A DNA stretch of 64,000 nt from the NCBI GenBank assembly GCA_029891385.1, contig CM057226.1:93194977-93258976 (forward strand), written 5' to 3'. This document shows, piece by piece, positions 34,381-44,351 of this stretch; position 1 is the stretch's first letter; each line of letters opens with the position of its first letter. The stretch comes from Erythroxylum novogranatense. Its lineage: Eukaryota; Streptophyta; Magnoliopsida; Malpighiales; Erythroxylaceae. The translations under genes and the position numbers were made by a program. The notes under the pieces are model-generated. The model saw only the letters and a program-made list of their open reading frames with translations, was not told the DNA's origin and ran no database searches.

Positions 34381-35760
34381 AATATCATTTCTTCTATCTG
34401 GTTGAGAACTATCATCAAACTTGACATGAATAGATTCTTCAACAGATTTAGAAGTAAGATTATAAACCCTTTAAACTTTAGAAGATAATGAATATCCTAG
34501 AAAAATTCCTGAATAGACCTTAGAATCAAATTTATCCAAAGTTTCTTTTGTATTCAATATAGTACACTTGCAACCAAATGGATGGAAGTAAGAGATATTA
34601 GGCTTCCTTCCTTTCCATAACTCATATGGAGTTTTATTCAACCATAGTCGCAAAAGTATTCTATTTTGAATATAGCAAGCTATATTTACAGCTTCTGCCT
34701 AGAAATACTTAGGAAGATTCATTTCACAAAACATGGTTCTTGCCATTTTCTGAATCATCCTGTTCTTTCTACAACTCCATTATGTTGAGGAGTTCTAGGA
34801 GCAGAAAAATTATGGAAAATTTCATTCTCTTCACAACATATTTTGAAATTTTCATTTTCAAATTCACCACCATGATCACTTCTAATTCTAGCAACAGAGA
34901 TTCCCTTTTCATTTTGTAACTTTTTAGAAAGATCTTTAAAACATTTAAAAGATTCATCCTTATGTGACAAAAATAATATCCAACAAAATCTAGTGAAGTC
35001 ATCAACAATTACTAGACCATACTTCTTTCTGCCAAGACTTAATGTCCTAGTTGGTCTAAATAAGTCTATATATAACAACTCTAAAGATCTAGATGAAGTT
35101 ACAATATTTTTAGAAGAAAACGACATTTTAACTTGTTTTCTTTTATGACAACTCTCACAAAATAAATCCTTGTTAAAACTTATTTTTGGTAAACCTCTTA
35201 TCAAATCATGTTTAATCAACTTGGAAATATGTTTAAAATTAACATGACCTAGCTTTTTATGCCAAATCAGTTTTTCTTCATCTGTTGATATAAAACAAGA
35301 AATTATTTGACTTTTCAAATCTTCTAAATTAATCTTATAAAGATTGTTTTGTCTTTTGACAGAAAAGAATATGGAATCGTCCTTGTTTTTTACTAGAAAA
35401 GAGTTTTGATTAAAGGATACTTCAAAACCAGAATCACATAATTGACTTACACTAATCAAATTATGTTTTAAATCTTCAATTAACTTAACATTATCAATAG
35501 ATGCAAAGAAATCTTTACCTACTTTGCCGATCCTAACTATTTTGCCCTGCTGGTTGTCTCCAAAAGTTACTGATCCTCCCTTCTTATTTTGAAGATCTAG
35601 GAACATAGACCTTCTTCCCGTCATGTGTCGCGAGCATCCACTGTCCAAATACCATTGGTACTGGTTGCTTTCTCCAAGGAAGGAGATCTGCAATTGATAT
35701 TATGTTCTTTTTAGATACCCATATTTTTTTGGGTCCTTTGCAGTTAATCTTATAATTATT
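34381..35760 (-). pseudogene. pol: Copia C1 protease and integrase
   Basis: A 312-codon open run (35693-34755) carries protease LDSGCSRHMTG (aspartate at 35645-35643), pre-integrase WHKKLGHVNFKHISKL, zinc-site cysteines FCESCHKRKQ, and the integrase core through DLFRPTRTLSLGRKKYG, VDDFTRFCWILF, RSDHGGEFENENF and SAPRTPQHNGVVERTG. It ends at a stop right after the catalytic glutamate (VVER). The C-terminal integrase (LNKTPYELWKGRKPNISYFHPFGCKC) follows at 34653-34471 in a shifted frame. The DDE core aspartates and glutamate are present. Confidence 0.9.
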
Positions 35761-37303
35761 CATAGAATGATAATAAGAAGACTGGTGATATTTCTTTCTA
35801 TAAGGAACAAATTTTTTTTTTGTAATGAGTATTGTTTATAGTAAACCCTAAACCACTCTTATCATTAGGGTGTCTATATCTTCCTATCATATCATTCATT
35901 TTTTTCATTCTTTCATTAAAGGTTGATAGGTCTACTGAGAGAGAATTAATTCTTTGTTTCAACTGACTAATTTCCTCATATCTATCTATAGTTACTTTTT
36001 TCTTCATATCGTCTAGTTGTTTCTTAAGGAAGACGTTTTCTTTTTTTAATGCTTCCATGTTCTTCAAGTTTTCGACAAAGTTTCTTTTGAAGGATCTATA
36101 ATGCTTTAGTATAACATGTGAATCTTCTAATAATTCTAAATATGCATCTTGGAGATCATTAAAGTTAGAAGTTACCTCCTCGCCACCTTCTTTTTCAGCT
36201 ACCAAGCATATATTTGCTTATACTGATGCTTCTGGATCAAAATCAGATTTGGACGAATCCAAATCTTCCCAAGTTGCCATCATACTCTTTTTATTTTCTT
36301 TATTCTTCTTCGATTTTCTTCCAAGCAACGGACATTCAGACTTATAGTGTCTTGGTTTGTTGCACTCATGGCAAATGATAGAGGTCTTCTCGTTCTTGAC
36401 TTCATCTTTGCTATTTTCCTTAAAAGAAAACTCTTTATTTCCTTTTGCCTTCTTTTTCCACATCCTTCTGATCTTTCTTGAAATGAAAGATAATTCATCA
36501 TCATCTTGAATTGAATCTTGATCAAATTCACTAGTATCATCATTATTGACTTCTTCGATCTTTAATGTTTTTGACGATGAACTTTTATTTCTCTGAGTCT
36601 TGTGATTTTTCTGACCAGCCTTTAATGTTATAGATTTATCTCTTCTAGGTTTATCTTCAACATCAAGCTCTACTTTATGTATCTTCAAGGAACCAAGCAA
36701 TTCGTCTAGCTTTAATTTGCTCAAGTCCTTGGCTTCTTATACTACAATGACTTTGGGTCTCCATATTTTAGGAAAACTTATGATAATCTTCCTGACATGG
36801 TCTTAATTATCGTACATTCTCCCAAGAGTTTTAATTCCATTAATTATAGTTTGAAATCGTCCAAACATCTGATCAATAGACTCATCTTCTTTCATTTTAA
36901 ACAGCTCATACTGATGTACAAGAATACTGATCTTGGACTTTTTCACCTGGTTTGTGTCTTCATGTGTGATGGATAGAGTGTCGCACATCTCCTTCACTGT
37001 TTCGCATCCATGAACTTTATCATATTCATTTCTGCTTAAAGCACAAGTCAAAAAGAACTTGGCCTTTGAGTTTAATTGAAATCTAGTTTTGTGATCGATT
37101 GACCATCTGGTATGAGGAATAGTATTTCCTTCATCATCTATTGATATGTATGGTCCATTCTCGATGATATCCCAAAGATCAATGTGTGTGGATTCGATGA
37201 AGAGTCACATCCTATCCTTCCAATAATGGTAATCCTCACCATTGAATGCAGGAGGTCTTGTGACGGAAGCACCTTCAGCTATAAAAACATGTGATTCAAC
37301 CAT
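35761..37303 (-). pseudogene. gag: Copia C1 gag
   Basis: The start ATG at 37303-37301 lies 42 bp past the primer site and opens MVESHVFIAEGASVTRPPAF, NGEDYHYWKDRM, the usual beginning of copia Gag (UBN2/DUF4219 type). A TGA follows after KDRM. The capsid part continues at 37051-36803 (KEMCDTLSITHEDTNQVKKSK, EDESIDQMFGRFQTIINGI). The basic nucleocapsid region at 36724-36218 has one CCHC knuckle, CHECNKPRHYKSEC, then KSMMATWEDLDSS. A coiled-coil-like segment (LKKQLDDMKKKV, LKQRINSLSVDL) lies at 36205-35798. Several in-frame stops show the gene is dead. Confidence 0.88.
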
Positions 37304-37344
37304 AGATCTTTGTCCTCACTTTATAAAGGTGGTTCTTGAAAACT

Positions 37345-37360
37345 GAGCTATGATACTAAT
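37345..37360 (-). promoter_or_regulatory. Primer-binding site of copia C1
   Basis: Minus strand ATTAGTATCATAGCTC, a diverged initiator tRNA-Met site (ATTGGTATCAGAGC form), directly after the LTR end ATTTATTTCA. Confidence 0.7.
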
Positions 37361-38074
37361 TGAAATAAATTACACGTTAATATAGAATTCACGTACAATA
37401 TACGAGATACACAAGAACCGGGGTTAAATTGTATAATCTTTTCGTGAATACAAAAACTTTGATATTTCTTGAAAATAGTTTTTTTCAACTGTTAAAGAAT
37501 ACCACAAATGTTATACAGAAATAATTATGTAATTAAATCGAAAATAACTTCTATATACTTGTCTAAGAACAAGAGAAAAATAAAAGTGAAAGGTTAGAAG
37601 ATGGATGCTGCGATTTTTATACTGGTTCACCCCAAACTTTGGGCTACTTCTAGTCCTCAGAGTTCGTCTGAGATTTTACTATACTTCAATAATTTTACAA
37701 GTATTCTTTCTTCCCTTTCAGAGCCTCTTCAGGTCTCATACATAAAGTATTCTTTCTGTTATCTTAGCCTCTCTAGGCTCTTAACCTTTTTTTCTCTCAC
37801 TAGAAAGATATTGTGAGCTTTTTGTTATAGTAGAGTTTGCTCTCTTGTATCGCACTTTTGAATACAGAATTTTTCTTTGTAAGTAAAAACTTGAAAGCTA
37901 AAAAGAATTATTCAATAGTCGATTATGACTAGAATTTATAGCCTAAGTCTCCAACTGCTTCTTGATAACTGCTTCTTGCTTCTTGTAGAAATCGTTATTC
38001 AGTTGAGTTCTGTAACTAACTCCAATTGACTAACTATCCAACGTACTAAAGTATCTTTATCTTTGTATCATCTT

Positions 38075-38330
38075 TGTTTTTTTTTCTTCTTTGTTTCTCA
38101 CTTCTTTTGTGTTTTTCACTTCTTCTGTGTTTTTCACTTCTTTTGTGTTTTTACTTCTTCTGTGTTTTCACTTCTTCTGTGTTTTTTGCTTCTTCTGTGT
38201 TTTCTACTTTTTTTGCTTCTTCTGTGTTTTCTACTTCTTTTGTGTTTTTCCACTTCTTCTGTGTTTTCACTTCTTCTGTATTTTCCACTTCTTTTGTGTT
38301 TTCACTTCTTATGTGTTTTTCACTTTGTTA
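38075..38330. repeat. Copia C1 LTR minisatellite, distal part
   Basis: About fourteen units of CACTTCTTCTGTGTTTT with small length changes (TTTTGTG, TTATGTG variants). The array resumes at 40446. The three overlapping plus-strand ORFs at 38063-38489 (Phe, Leu, Cys and Ser rich) are translations of this repeat, not genes. Confidence 0.8.
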
Positions 38331-40451
38331 GATGCATTTTTATCATTAGAATTAATGGCATTTTTCCTTAATTTCTGGATTAATTATTGGGTCTTATACA
38401 TATTTTTCCTACTAAATTATTTAGTTGTCTTAATCTATATTTTTAATGGGTCTTGTTTAATTTGTAGGAAATACACTTTTTTTAATTAAAAAGATCATAA
38501 TAATAATTAAATGAGGGATGCTAGTGCAATTATGGAGAAGCAAGTTGAGGCGCAAAAATTAAATAGGAAGGAAACCAAAGAAGAAGGTAACGACGACAAT
38601 TAGATTGTCACAAGAGAATGACAGCTAGAGGACAAAATGAAAGGAATTAATCGTTGGTCAACAATTCATGCAAGCTAGGCAACAGTACATGTACAAGAGA
38701 GAGGCGTCATTTACAAGGAGGAGCAAAATAAAAACCAAAAGGCAATGAGTTAAAATTACAGCTAGCGTTTTTAACCAACAGTGGGCAGCGTTGGGAACAA
38801 AATCAAGAGGAGAGCTTCAATCACCTAGCACATGGATGACGCAGATTAAACAGATGGGAGAGCATAATTAATTGGCTAATGGCAGCATCCCACAGCTGAA
38901 GAAACGATACAGAAGAAGTAAAATAATTACGTTTGTGATGCAAGTGAACATCAAACAGCTAGCAAAAGGTTCAACAATGGAACATTGCGTTATCAACAGG
39001 AACAGGTGGTGTTGTTTGAAGACTCCTGCAGAAGAGGAACAGCGTTGCAACAAGAAAAAAAAATCAACGCAGCAAGTGATAAGCCAAGAGTACAAGCGTC
39101 AAGTTAACTCAGTTAGGCAAACACGTGGAGAGAGGGAGACGAAAACAAGGAATAAAGCCATGCAATAGCTGGAGGCGTGCCTATGTAACAGTATGAAATA
39201 AAGCCAAGAGTAGAATAAATCAAAGGGAGAAATTGGCCATTCACATGGGAAGAAAAATTAAAGTCAAGATTGGGGGTCCACCTTGGTGAACTCATACATG
39301 AAGGCTGCGTTGAAAATCAAGTGGAGAGCAAGTTAAATGGAAAAAAAAATCAAAGTCAACAGCAAAGAAACAACTCGTGAGGAACCAGCAGAGAAGGCAA
39401 TCAACGCACAGTGAGGGGAGGAATATATTGCAACAGTAAGTGGGATTGTGGCAGCAACTTGAGAGAAAAGAGAGATGGAGGAATTGCAAAAGAAAAGAGA
39501 TACTCTTCATTAAAAAAAAAAGCTTTTCATTTACGCACAAGAGGAATTACTCACGTTGTCTCACCAAGCTCTTCATTCTTTATTGATATCCAAGCTCCAT
39601 TGACACACATCTCCAGAGGGTCAATTCACATTAAGCATTGATGCACTCATTGAAGAAGAAGTAATAGAGTTGGAGGCAAATTTCAAGAGCAATCACCATT
39701 TGTTCTTCCATTTCTTCTACTCATTTCATATTCATAATGCTTGCTTTTATTATTTTTATTGTTGCTACTGTCATTATGAATAACTAATCCTTTCAATCTA
39801 GGATTTTAATGGAACCTTTGATGTAATCTCGGTTAATTGGTATTTTCTTCGTTTAATCTCTTATGCCCATTTTTACTTAAAGGTTTGATTATTGCAATTT
39901 GTTCTTAATGCTTTTCATAATTTGATCACCTATGAAAATGATTTTCTTAATCTTTGTGTAACGTAACAGGGAGCAATAGATTTGGAAAAAGATTACAATA
40001 GCTTAGGATCACATTCGTAGTGATTTGTGTCTAGGATCGGGAGATACCTATCCAACCTAAGTAACCACATTAAGATTGATTTGATAAAGCAATCATCGAA
40101 TTATCACAATTTACCATAGAAATATAGGAAATTGGTTCGATGATTAGGATTACTAATGATCCGGGAGGGCTTAGTAATTAATTCTGAATCTTAGGTTATC
40201 AAACCCGGTATATGAATTAAATCAAGAAAATTTCAACACCGAGGTAAAATCAAGGGGGCAGTTAAATTCCTAGATTTTCATTCTATTGATCTTTCTTATA
40301 TTTTTATCTTGCGTTAATTCTCGTTTTTATTTTATTTTTCAAACCACAATCAATCAATCTTTTCTTTAATTTTATGTTATTAGCTTAAATTAGAAGTTAT
40401 TACGAGTATTACTATTTAACTAATTTGGTCTTCGTGGGAGCGATATTTTTA
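38331..40451. mobile_element. Unclassified 2.1-kb insertion in the C1 LTR array
   Basis: Flanked on both sides by the same minisatellite, so it is an insertion. It could start TGTTAGATGC at about 38329 and end near ATATTTTTAC at about 40450, with CACTT and TACTT as an imperfect 5-bp duplication. No coding domain seen. The right third (39700-40440, ...TCTAGGATTTTAATGGAACC..., ...TTTGGTCTTCGTGGGAGCGATATT) resembles 5' LTR/leader sequence of plant retroelements as I remember them, so a solo LTR is possible. Other origins cannot be excluded. Confidence 0.35.
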
Positions 40452-40632
40452 CTACTTCTTTTGTGTTTTTCCACTTCTTCTGTGTTTTCACTTCTTCTGT
40501 GTTTTCACTTCTTCTGTATTTTCCACTTCTTCTGTGTTTTCACTTCTTCTGTGTTTTTCACTTCTTCTGTGTTTTCCACTTCTTATGTGTTTTTCACTTC
40601 TTCTGTGTTTTTTACTTCTTCTGTGTTTTCCT
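40446..40632. repeat. Copia C1 LTR minisatellite, proximal part
   Basis: About ten units of CACTTCTTCTGTGTTTT, same unit as 38075-38330. On the element strand it begins about 100 bp from the LTR start, the same offset as the GGAAGAAAA array in copia A. Confidence 0.8.
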
Positions 40633-40799
40633 GGGCACTTAACACACTTATCAAAATAGCTTATTTATTTCTAATATTATTATTATTTGATTGTCACCAA
40701 AACTATTAATCGTGAAGTCCTCTTGACTTAACGGAAAAAAGAGGTTAGTGATTTATTATAAACCCTTGAATGCATTTATTTAAGATGACAAAATTTCAC

Positions 40800-41763
40800 T
40801 ATTAAAGATCAATACCTAAGTCCTATTTCTCAAAAATGTAAAAATCTTTTCAAAGTTTGACTTGAAGGCAAGTTTTTAGCAATTAGTAATAGGCCCACAT
40901 GAAAGGTACTAGATAGCTTTTTGCATTCCTAATGCCCTATATCAATGGAATGTTATGCCATTTGGACGCAAAGTTGCTCCATCACTATTTCAAAGGGCCA
41001 TAACAAAAATCTATGATTTCCAATGCCTTGATCTACATTGATAGCATTTTATGATACTTGAAGACCCATGACAATCATAAGGTACTATTCCAATCTTTGT
41101 TTATCTTTCAAAGCAATATGGGATTATGCTATTAGCTAAGAAAAGTCATATTGGAACAAACCCAACATAATTTTTTGGAACAAACTTTCATGATGGATTT
41201 TATCAGTCTAGCTCGCGTATAGCCAATGAGTTATTACAATTTCCTAATGAAAATATCAATACAAAGTAAATCCAACAATTCCTTCGAATTGTTAATTACA
41301 TTAGAAATTTCATATCAAACATGGCCAATTATACAAATTCCTTATCTAAATTGCTATGAGTCTAGTACTTCAAGCAAATAAGTCAACATCCACACTCTTT
41401 AAAGATTCCTAAAAAAGGCTATTGCATCTTTCAAATAGATGGTAGTGACAATTGCTAGGGTGCCATCTCGATTGAAGAGATTAATTGGAAACAACATTAT
41501 TATGGCCATATTAGTGGTCAGTTCAAAGAATTAGAAAAACACTACCATACCATCTATAAAAAGATATTGGTGGTGAAAAAGGAATTGAAAATTTTAATTT
41601 CCACTTTAGCCCTTATCATTTTGTGATAGAAGTGGACAATTCATCTTTTCCAAAGATTCTTGAACCTGAAAAGAAAATATTACCTGACAACCAATTACTT
41701 CATTAGAAAGATTGGTTCTCTCACTATAAATTCACAATTCACTATATCCCAACATCCCCATGC
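40800..41763 (+). pseudogene. Endogenous pararetrovirus (Caulimoviridae-like) RT and RNase H relic
   Basis: Plus-strand fragments in all three frames resemble, in order, the polymerase palm, connection and RNase H parts of a plant pararetrovirus rather than copia or gypsy. Seen directly: a degenerate catalytic box YIDS at 41034-41045 (normally YIDD), an RNase H start QIDGSD near 41430-41450, and a downstream region near 41620-41690 with the order expected of the RNase H end. Frameshifts and stops occur about every 50-100 bp, so nothing can be expressed. The left limit is vague: 40734-40800 has no clear signal. The right limit is the truncated E LTR at 41764. The genus cannot be assigned by eye. 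Confidence 0.6.
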
Positions 41764-41867
41764 ATGGATGTTGGGATCGGGTTCGACGGTATATGGAACG
41801 TCCGACGCCGGGGCAACCCGAGGGGCCCTCCCTTGGGGATTCGGACGTACGGGGCCCGGGCCCAACA
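41764..41867 (+). repeat. Gypsy E 5' LTR remnant (last 104 bp) with folded U5
   Basis: Matches 48684-48787. It can fold: GTTGGGATCGGG (41770-41781) with CCCGGGCCCAAC (41855-41866), and inside it ACGTCCGA (41798-41805) with TCGGACGT (41841-41848), a perfect 8-bp inverted repeat. The left edge joins pararetrovirus sequence, so the LTR was truncated after insertion. Confidence 0.8.
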
Positions 41868-41871
41868 TGTT

Positions 41872-41883
41872 TGGTATCAGAGC
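41872..41883 (+). promoter_or_regulatory. Primer-binding site of gypsy E
   Basis: TGGTATCAGAGC, a perfect initiator tRNA-Met site 4 bp after the LTR end CCCAACA. Confidence 0.88.
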
Positions 41884-42040
41884 GCCTAGGTTTAAGTGTC
41901 CTTGGCTTAGAATGCATATAGGATTGTGTGATATATGACGACGTGTTGCATTAATTGATTTCATTACGTGACATGCATATCATGCATACATATAGATTGT
42001 CGTATAGCTAATCCTTAGTGTTTACCTTTGAAGGAGTACG

Positions 42041-43183
42041 ATGCCACCTCATAGAAGGAAACGAGGAGCTGTGCAAGGGTCTGCTGTACCTGACTCTCCA
42101 ACGAGAGAGGAGAGGACCGATGAGTCTGTAGCCCCAATGCATGTTGAGGCTTTTATCGGGCTAGAGAGTGAGCCCATGCGTTCGCCGACTCAGGAGTCGC
42201 CGATTCCTCCAGGGCAAGTGCCCCAGTTTGATCCGAGGATGTTTCAGGCGTTTACTCAGGTGTTTGTTCAGGCTATGGGCCAGATGCCACAGCCTTCTGC
42301 ACCAGCCCCAGTGAAGAGGGGAAAGCAGTTCGACAAGCTGAGAAAGTACGGAGCAGTTGACTTCTTTGGGACAGCTGATCCTGAGGAAGCTGAGACATGG
42401 TTACGGAGGACAGAACGGGTGATGGATCAGATGGATTGTGAGGCAGATGAGCGAGTGGTGTATGCTGCCAGTTTGCTCCAGGGGGATGCTCTGCATTGGT
42501 GGGAGACCGTGCCGGGCAGTCAGATGAGGCCAGTAGGGTTGGCTTGGCAGGATTTTGTGGCTACTTTTAAGAAGAAATATTTGTCAGAGGTTTATGTCCA
42601 GCAGAAGCAGAGGGAGTTTCTGAGTCTCACTCAGAGGGATATGACAGTTGCTGAGTATGAGCGCAGGTTCACCCAGTTATCCCGGTATGCCTCCGATCTG
42701 ATGTTGAGCGAGACTGCCAGATGTCGCAGATTTGAGTCGGGATTGCACTTGGCGATCAGAGAGAAGGTAATTGTGCAGAATTTCAGTGATTTCCAGCAGC
42801 TAGTTGAGGCAGCTCTGAGGGTTGAAAATATAGAGAACATCAAGAGTGCTGCATACAGGAAGAGAAAGGGTAGAGATCAGTCCAGGAGAGGAGGTAGCAC
42901 TAGTGCTCCTATGCCAGACAGGAGTGCTAGGAGTTTCCCAGTTTACTCAGAGGAGAGGAGCAGTGGTGCTAGCCGGCAGAGGCCGATGAGGACTTCTACT
43001 GTTTCTCACCAAGCTTCGACGGTGGGTAGCGGTAGAAGAGGAGAGGGAGATAGATCGATTATCCCGACGTGTGAGCACTACGGAAAACCTCATAGAGGAG
43101 AGTGCTTCAGACTGACAGGAGCTTGTTTCAACTGTGGGGTGAACGGACACATTGCCAGAGAGTGTCCTCAGCCTCCACGATAG
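42041..43183 (+). CDS. gag: Gypsy E Gag (380 aa), intact
   Basis: Gag forms the virus-like particle and binds element RNA. The start ATG lies 157 bp after the primer site, the first in a good context (MPPHRRKRGAVQ). Residues 1-75 are a variable, proline-rich N-terminus. Residues about 100-270 are the Ty3/gypsy Retrotrans_gag domain (AVDFFGTADPEEAETWLRR, LLQGDALHWWETV, FLSLTQRDMTVAEYERRFTQLSRYA). Residues 344-355 are a diverged first knuckle (CEHYGKPHRGEC, second cysteine replaced by Y), and 362-375 a proper CCHC knuckle (CFNCGVNGHIAREC). It ends at TAG 43181-43183, and the same frame continues into protease, so the stop may be a mutation that split a Gag-Pol frame. Confidence 0.9.
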   Translation: MPPHRRKRGAVQGSAVPDSPTREERTDESVAPMHVEAFIGLESEPMRSPTQESPIPPGQVPQFDPRMFQAFTQVFVQAMGQMPQPSAPAPVKRGKQFDKLRKYGAVDFFGTADPEEAETWLRRTERVMDQMDCEADERVVYAASLLQGDALHWWETVPGSQMRPVGLAWQDFVATFKKKYLSEVYVQQKQREFLSLTQRDMTVAEYERRFTQLSRYASDLMLSETARCRRFESGLHLAIREKVIVQNFSDFQQLVEAALRVENIENIKSAAYRKRKGRDQSRRGGSTSAPMPDRSARSFPVYSEERSSGASRQRPMRTSTVSHQASTVGSGRRGEGDRSIIPTCEHYGKPHRGECFRLTGACFNCGVNGHIARECPQPPR

Positions 43184-43495
43184 GAGAGAGGTCAGACGCC
43201 AGCTCCGAGGAGGACAAAGACCATGGGTCAGAGGACTGTGACTGAGGTAGGTAGTTCTGATGCTGCCAGGAGGGCGAGTCTTCCGGGGAGACCGAGAGGG
43301 CAGGCACCAGCCAGGGTGTTTGCTATAACGCGGGAGGATGCAGAGGCCGCTCCAGATGTTGTCACCGGTATGACCCATTTATTTTCTGATGATGTGCTTG
43401 TGTTGATTGATCCGGGTTCTATTCATTCGTTTGTTTCGTCGAGTAGACTTGTGTGTGATTTGGTCATGAGTCCGCTGGATACTCCACGATGGTGA
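43184..43495 (+). pseudogene. pol: Gypsy E protease region
   Basis: In frame with gag beyond the TAG. Contains ARVFAITREDAEAAPDVVTG and the protease active site VLIDPGSIHSFVSS (aspartate at 43409-43411; DPGS where DSGS or DTGS is usual). It ends at TGA 43493-43495 just after LDTPRW, because of a frameshift. The usual flap part and the LGMDT segment are found further on (about 43600-43640) in another frame. Confidence 0.8.
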
Positions 43496-44351
43496 GTACT
43501 CGATTGGCCAAGACATTGTGATTAGTCGTGTTTAGAGGATGTGAGCTTCAGACAGGAGAACTTCTAGTGGTAGATCCGATGCCACTAAGGATGCTTGGAT
43601 TAGATGTGATATTGGGTATGGACACATTGAAAAGTACAATGCCCGATTGGATTGTAAGCGTAAGAAGAGAGTTTGATTTAGATGGCGAAGAGTGATGTTT
43701 ATGGGGACAGAAAGCGAGTCCGCCTGTGATTGTTTCAAAGAATGACAGCAGAGAGGATGATGAGTAAGGGTTGTGAGGCGTTTTGGCTTATGTGATAGAC
43801 TCTAGAGTCGATAGAGGAAGGCTGGAGGATATTCCAAGAGTCGTGATTTCTGACGCCTTCCCGAGGAATTGCCAGACTACCGCCAACTAAGGAGATTGAG
43901 TTTTCGATTGAGCTTGTGTCGTATTAGGTCGATTTCGATTCCGCTTTATCGGATGGCTCGGCGGAATGAAGGAGCTTAAGGAGCAATTGGAGGAGTTATT
44001 GGAGAAAGGGTATATTCGACCGAAGTTCTTCGCCTTGGGAGCTCCATCCTATTTGTGAAGAAGAAAGATGGCTCTTTGAGAATGTGTGTGGACTACGTGA
44101 AGTCAATCAGTCACGTTGAAGAACAGTATCCGCTTCCTCGCATTGATGATCTGTTTGATCAATTGCAAGGAGCGAGAGTCTTTTCAAGATCGACTTGAGA
44201 TCGGGATATCATCGATTGAGGATCAAGGAGTCGGATGTGCCAAGTCTACTTCGTGACTCGGTATGAGCACTTTGAGTTTTGGTGATGCCCTTCGATTGAC
44301 GAATGCGCTCGCAGCGCTTATGGATTTGATGAATCGGGTGTTTGCTTATTC
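43496..44351 (+). pseudogene. pol: Gypsy E protease end and RT N-terminal half, heavily frameshifted
   Basis: Recognisable pieces in changing frames: [12 protein letters not shown] (about 43600-43635), [19 protein letters not shown] (about 43969-44023), VKKKDGS (about 44055-44076) and [18 protein letters not shown] (about 44186-44240). Comparison with the intact-looking gypsy F RT (61960-62604) shows that the nucleotide sequence is present in order, with single-base gains and losses. Many of them lie at or next to CG dinucleotides. Flanking gag and RNase H are open, so the damage is unusually concentrated here. Confidence 0.75.

Larger units (their letters stand above)
32126..40733 (-). mobile_element. 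Copia C1: SIRE-like Ty1/copia element, truncated by gypsy B
   Basis: Minus-strand order: LTR 40733-37361 (containing a foreign 2.1-kb insertion), primer site 37360-37345, gag 37303 to about 35750, protease, integrase, RT and RNase H to 32608, then the start of the same third ORF found in copia A, cut at 32126 by the gypsy B LTR. Its 3' half must lie beyond B, left of the window. The proteins are close to copia A (for example [14 protein letters not shown] and STSGGCHF shared), but the copies differ at many residues and in the LTR minisatellite unit, so they are distinct members of one family. Confidence 0.88.
37361..40733 (-). repeat. Copia C1 5' LTR (about 1.25 kb) with a 2.1-kb insertion
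   Basis: Minus-strand start CGTTAAGTCAAGAGGACTTC (first base mutated from T) at 40733, and end ATTTATTTCA at 37361. Sequence from 37361 to about 38070 matches the copia A LTR 3' part, including the TATA region at 37940-37932. The LTR minisatellite is present on both sides of an insertion (40632-40446 and 38330-38075), which places the insertion inside the array. Confidence 0.75.

Noticed and set aside
38063..38489. Overlapping Cys/Phe/Ser-rich ORFs in several frames, and 40425-40709
   Set aside because: Direct translations of a 17-bp minisatellite without stop codons.
38520..39660. Possible host gene exon in the 2.1-kb insertion in the C1 LTR
   Set aside because: ORFs are under 100 codons on opposite strands, without a recognisable domain, and the block is embedded in an LTR array.
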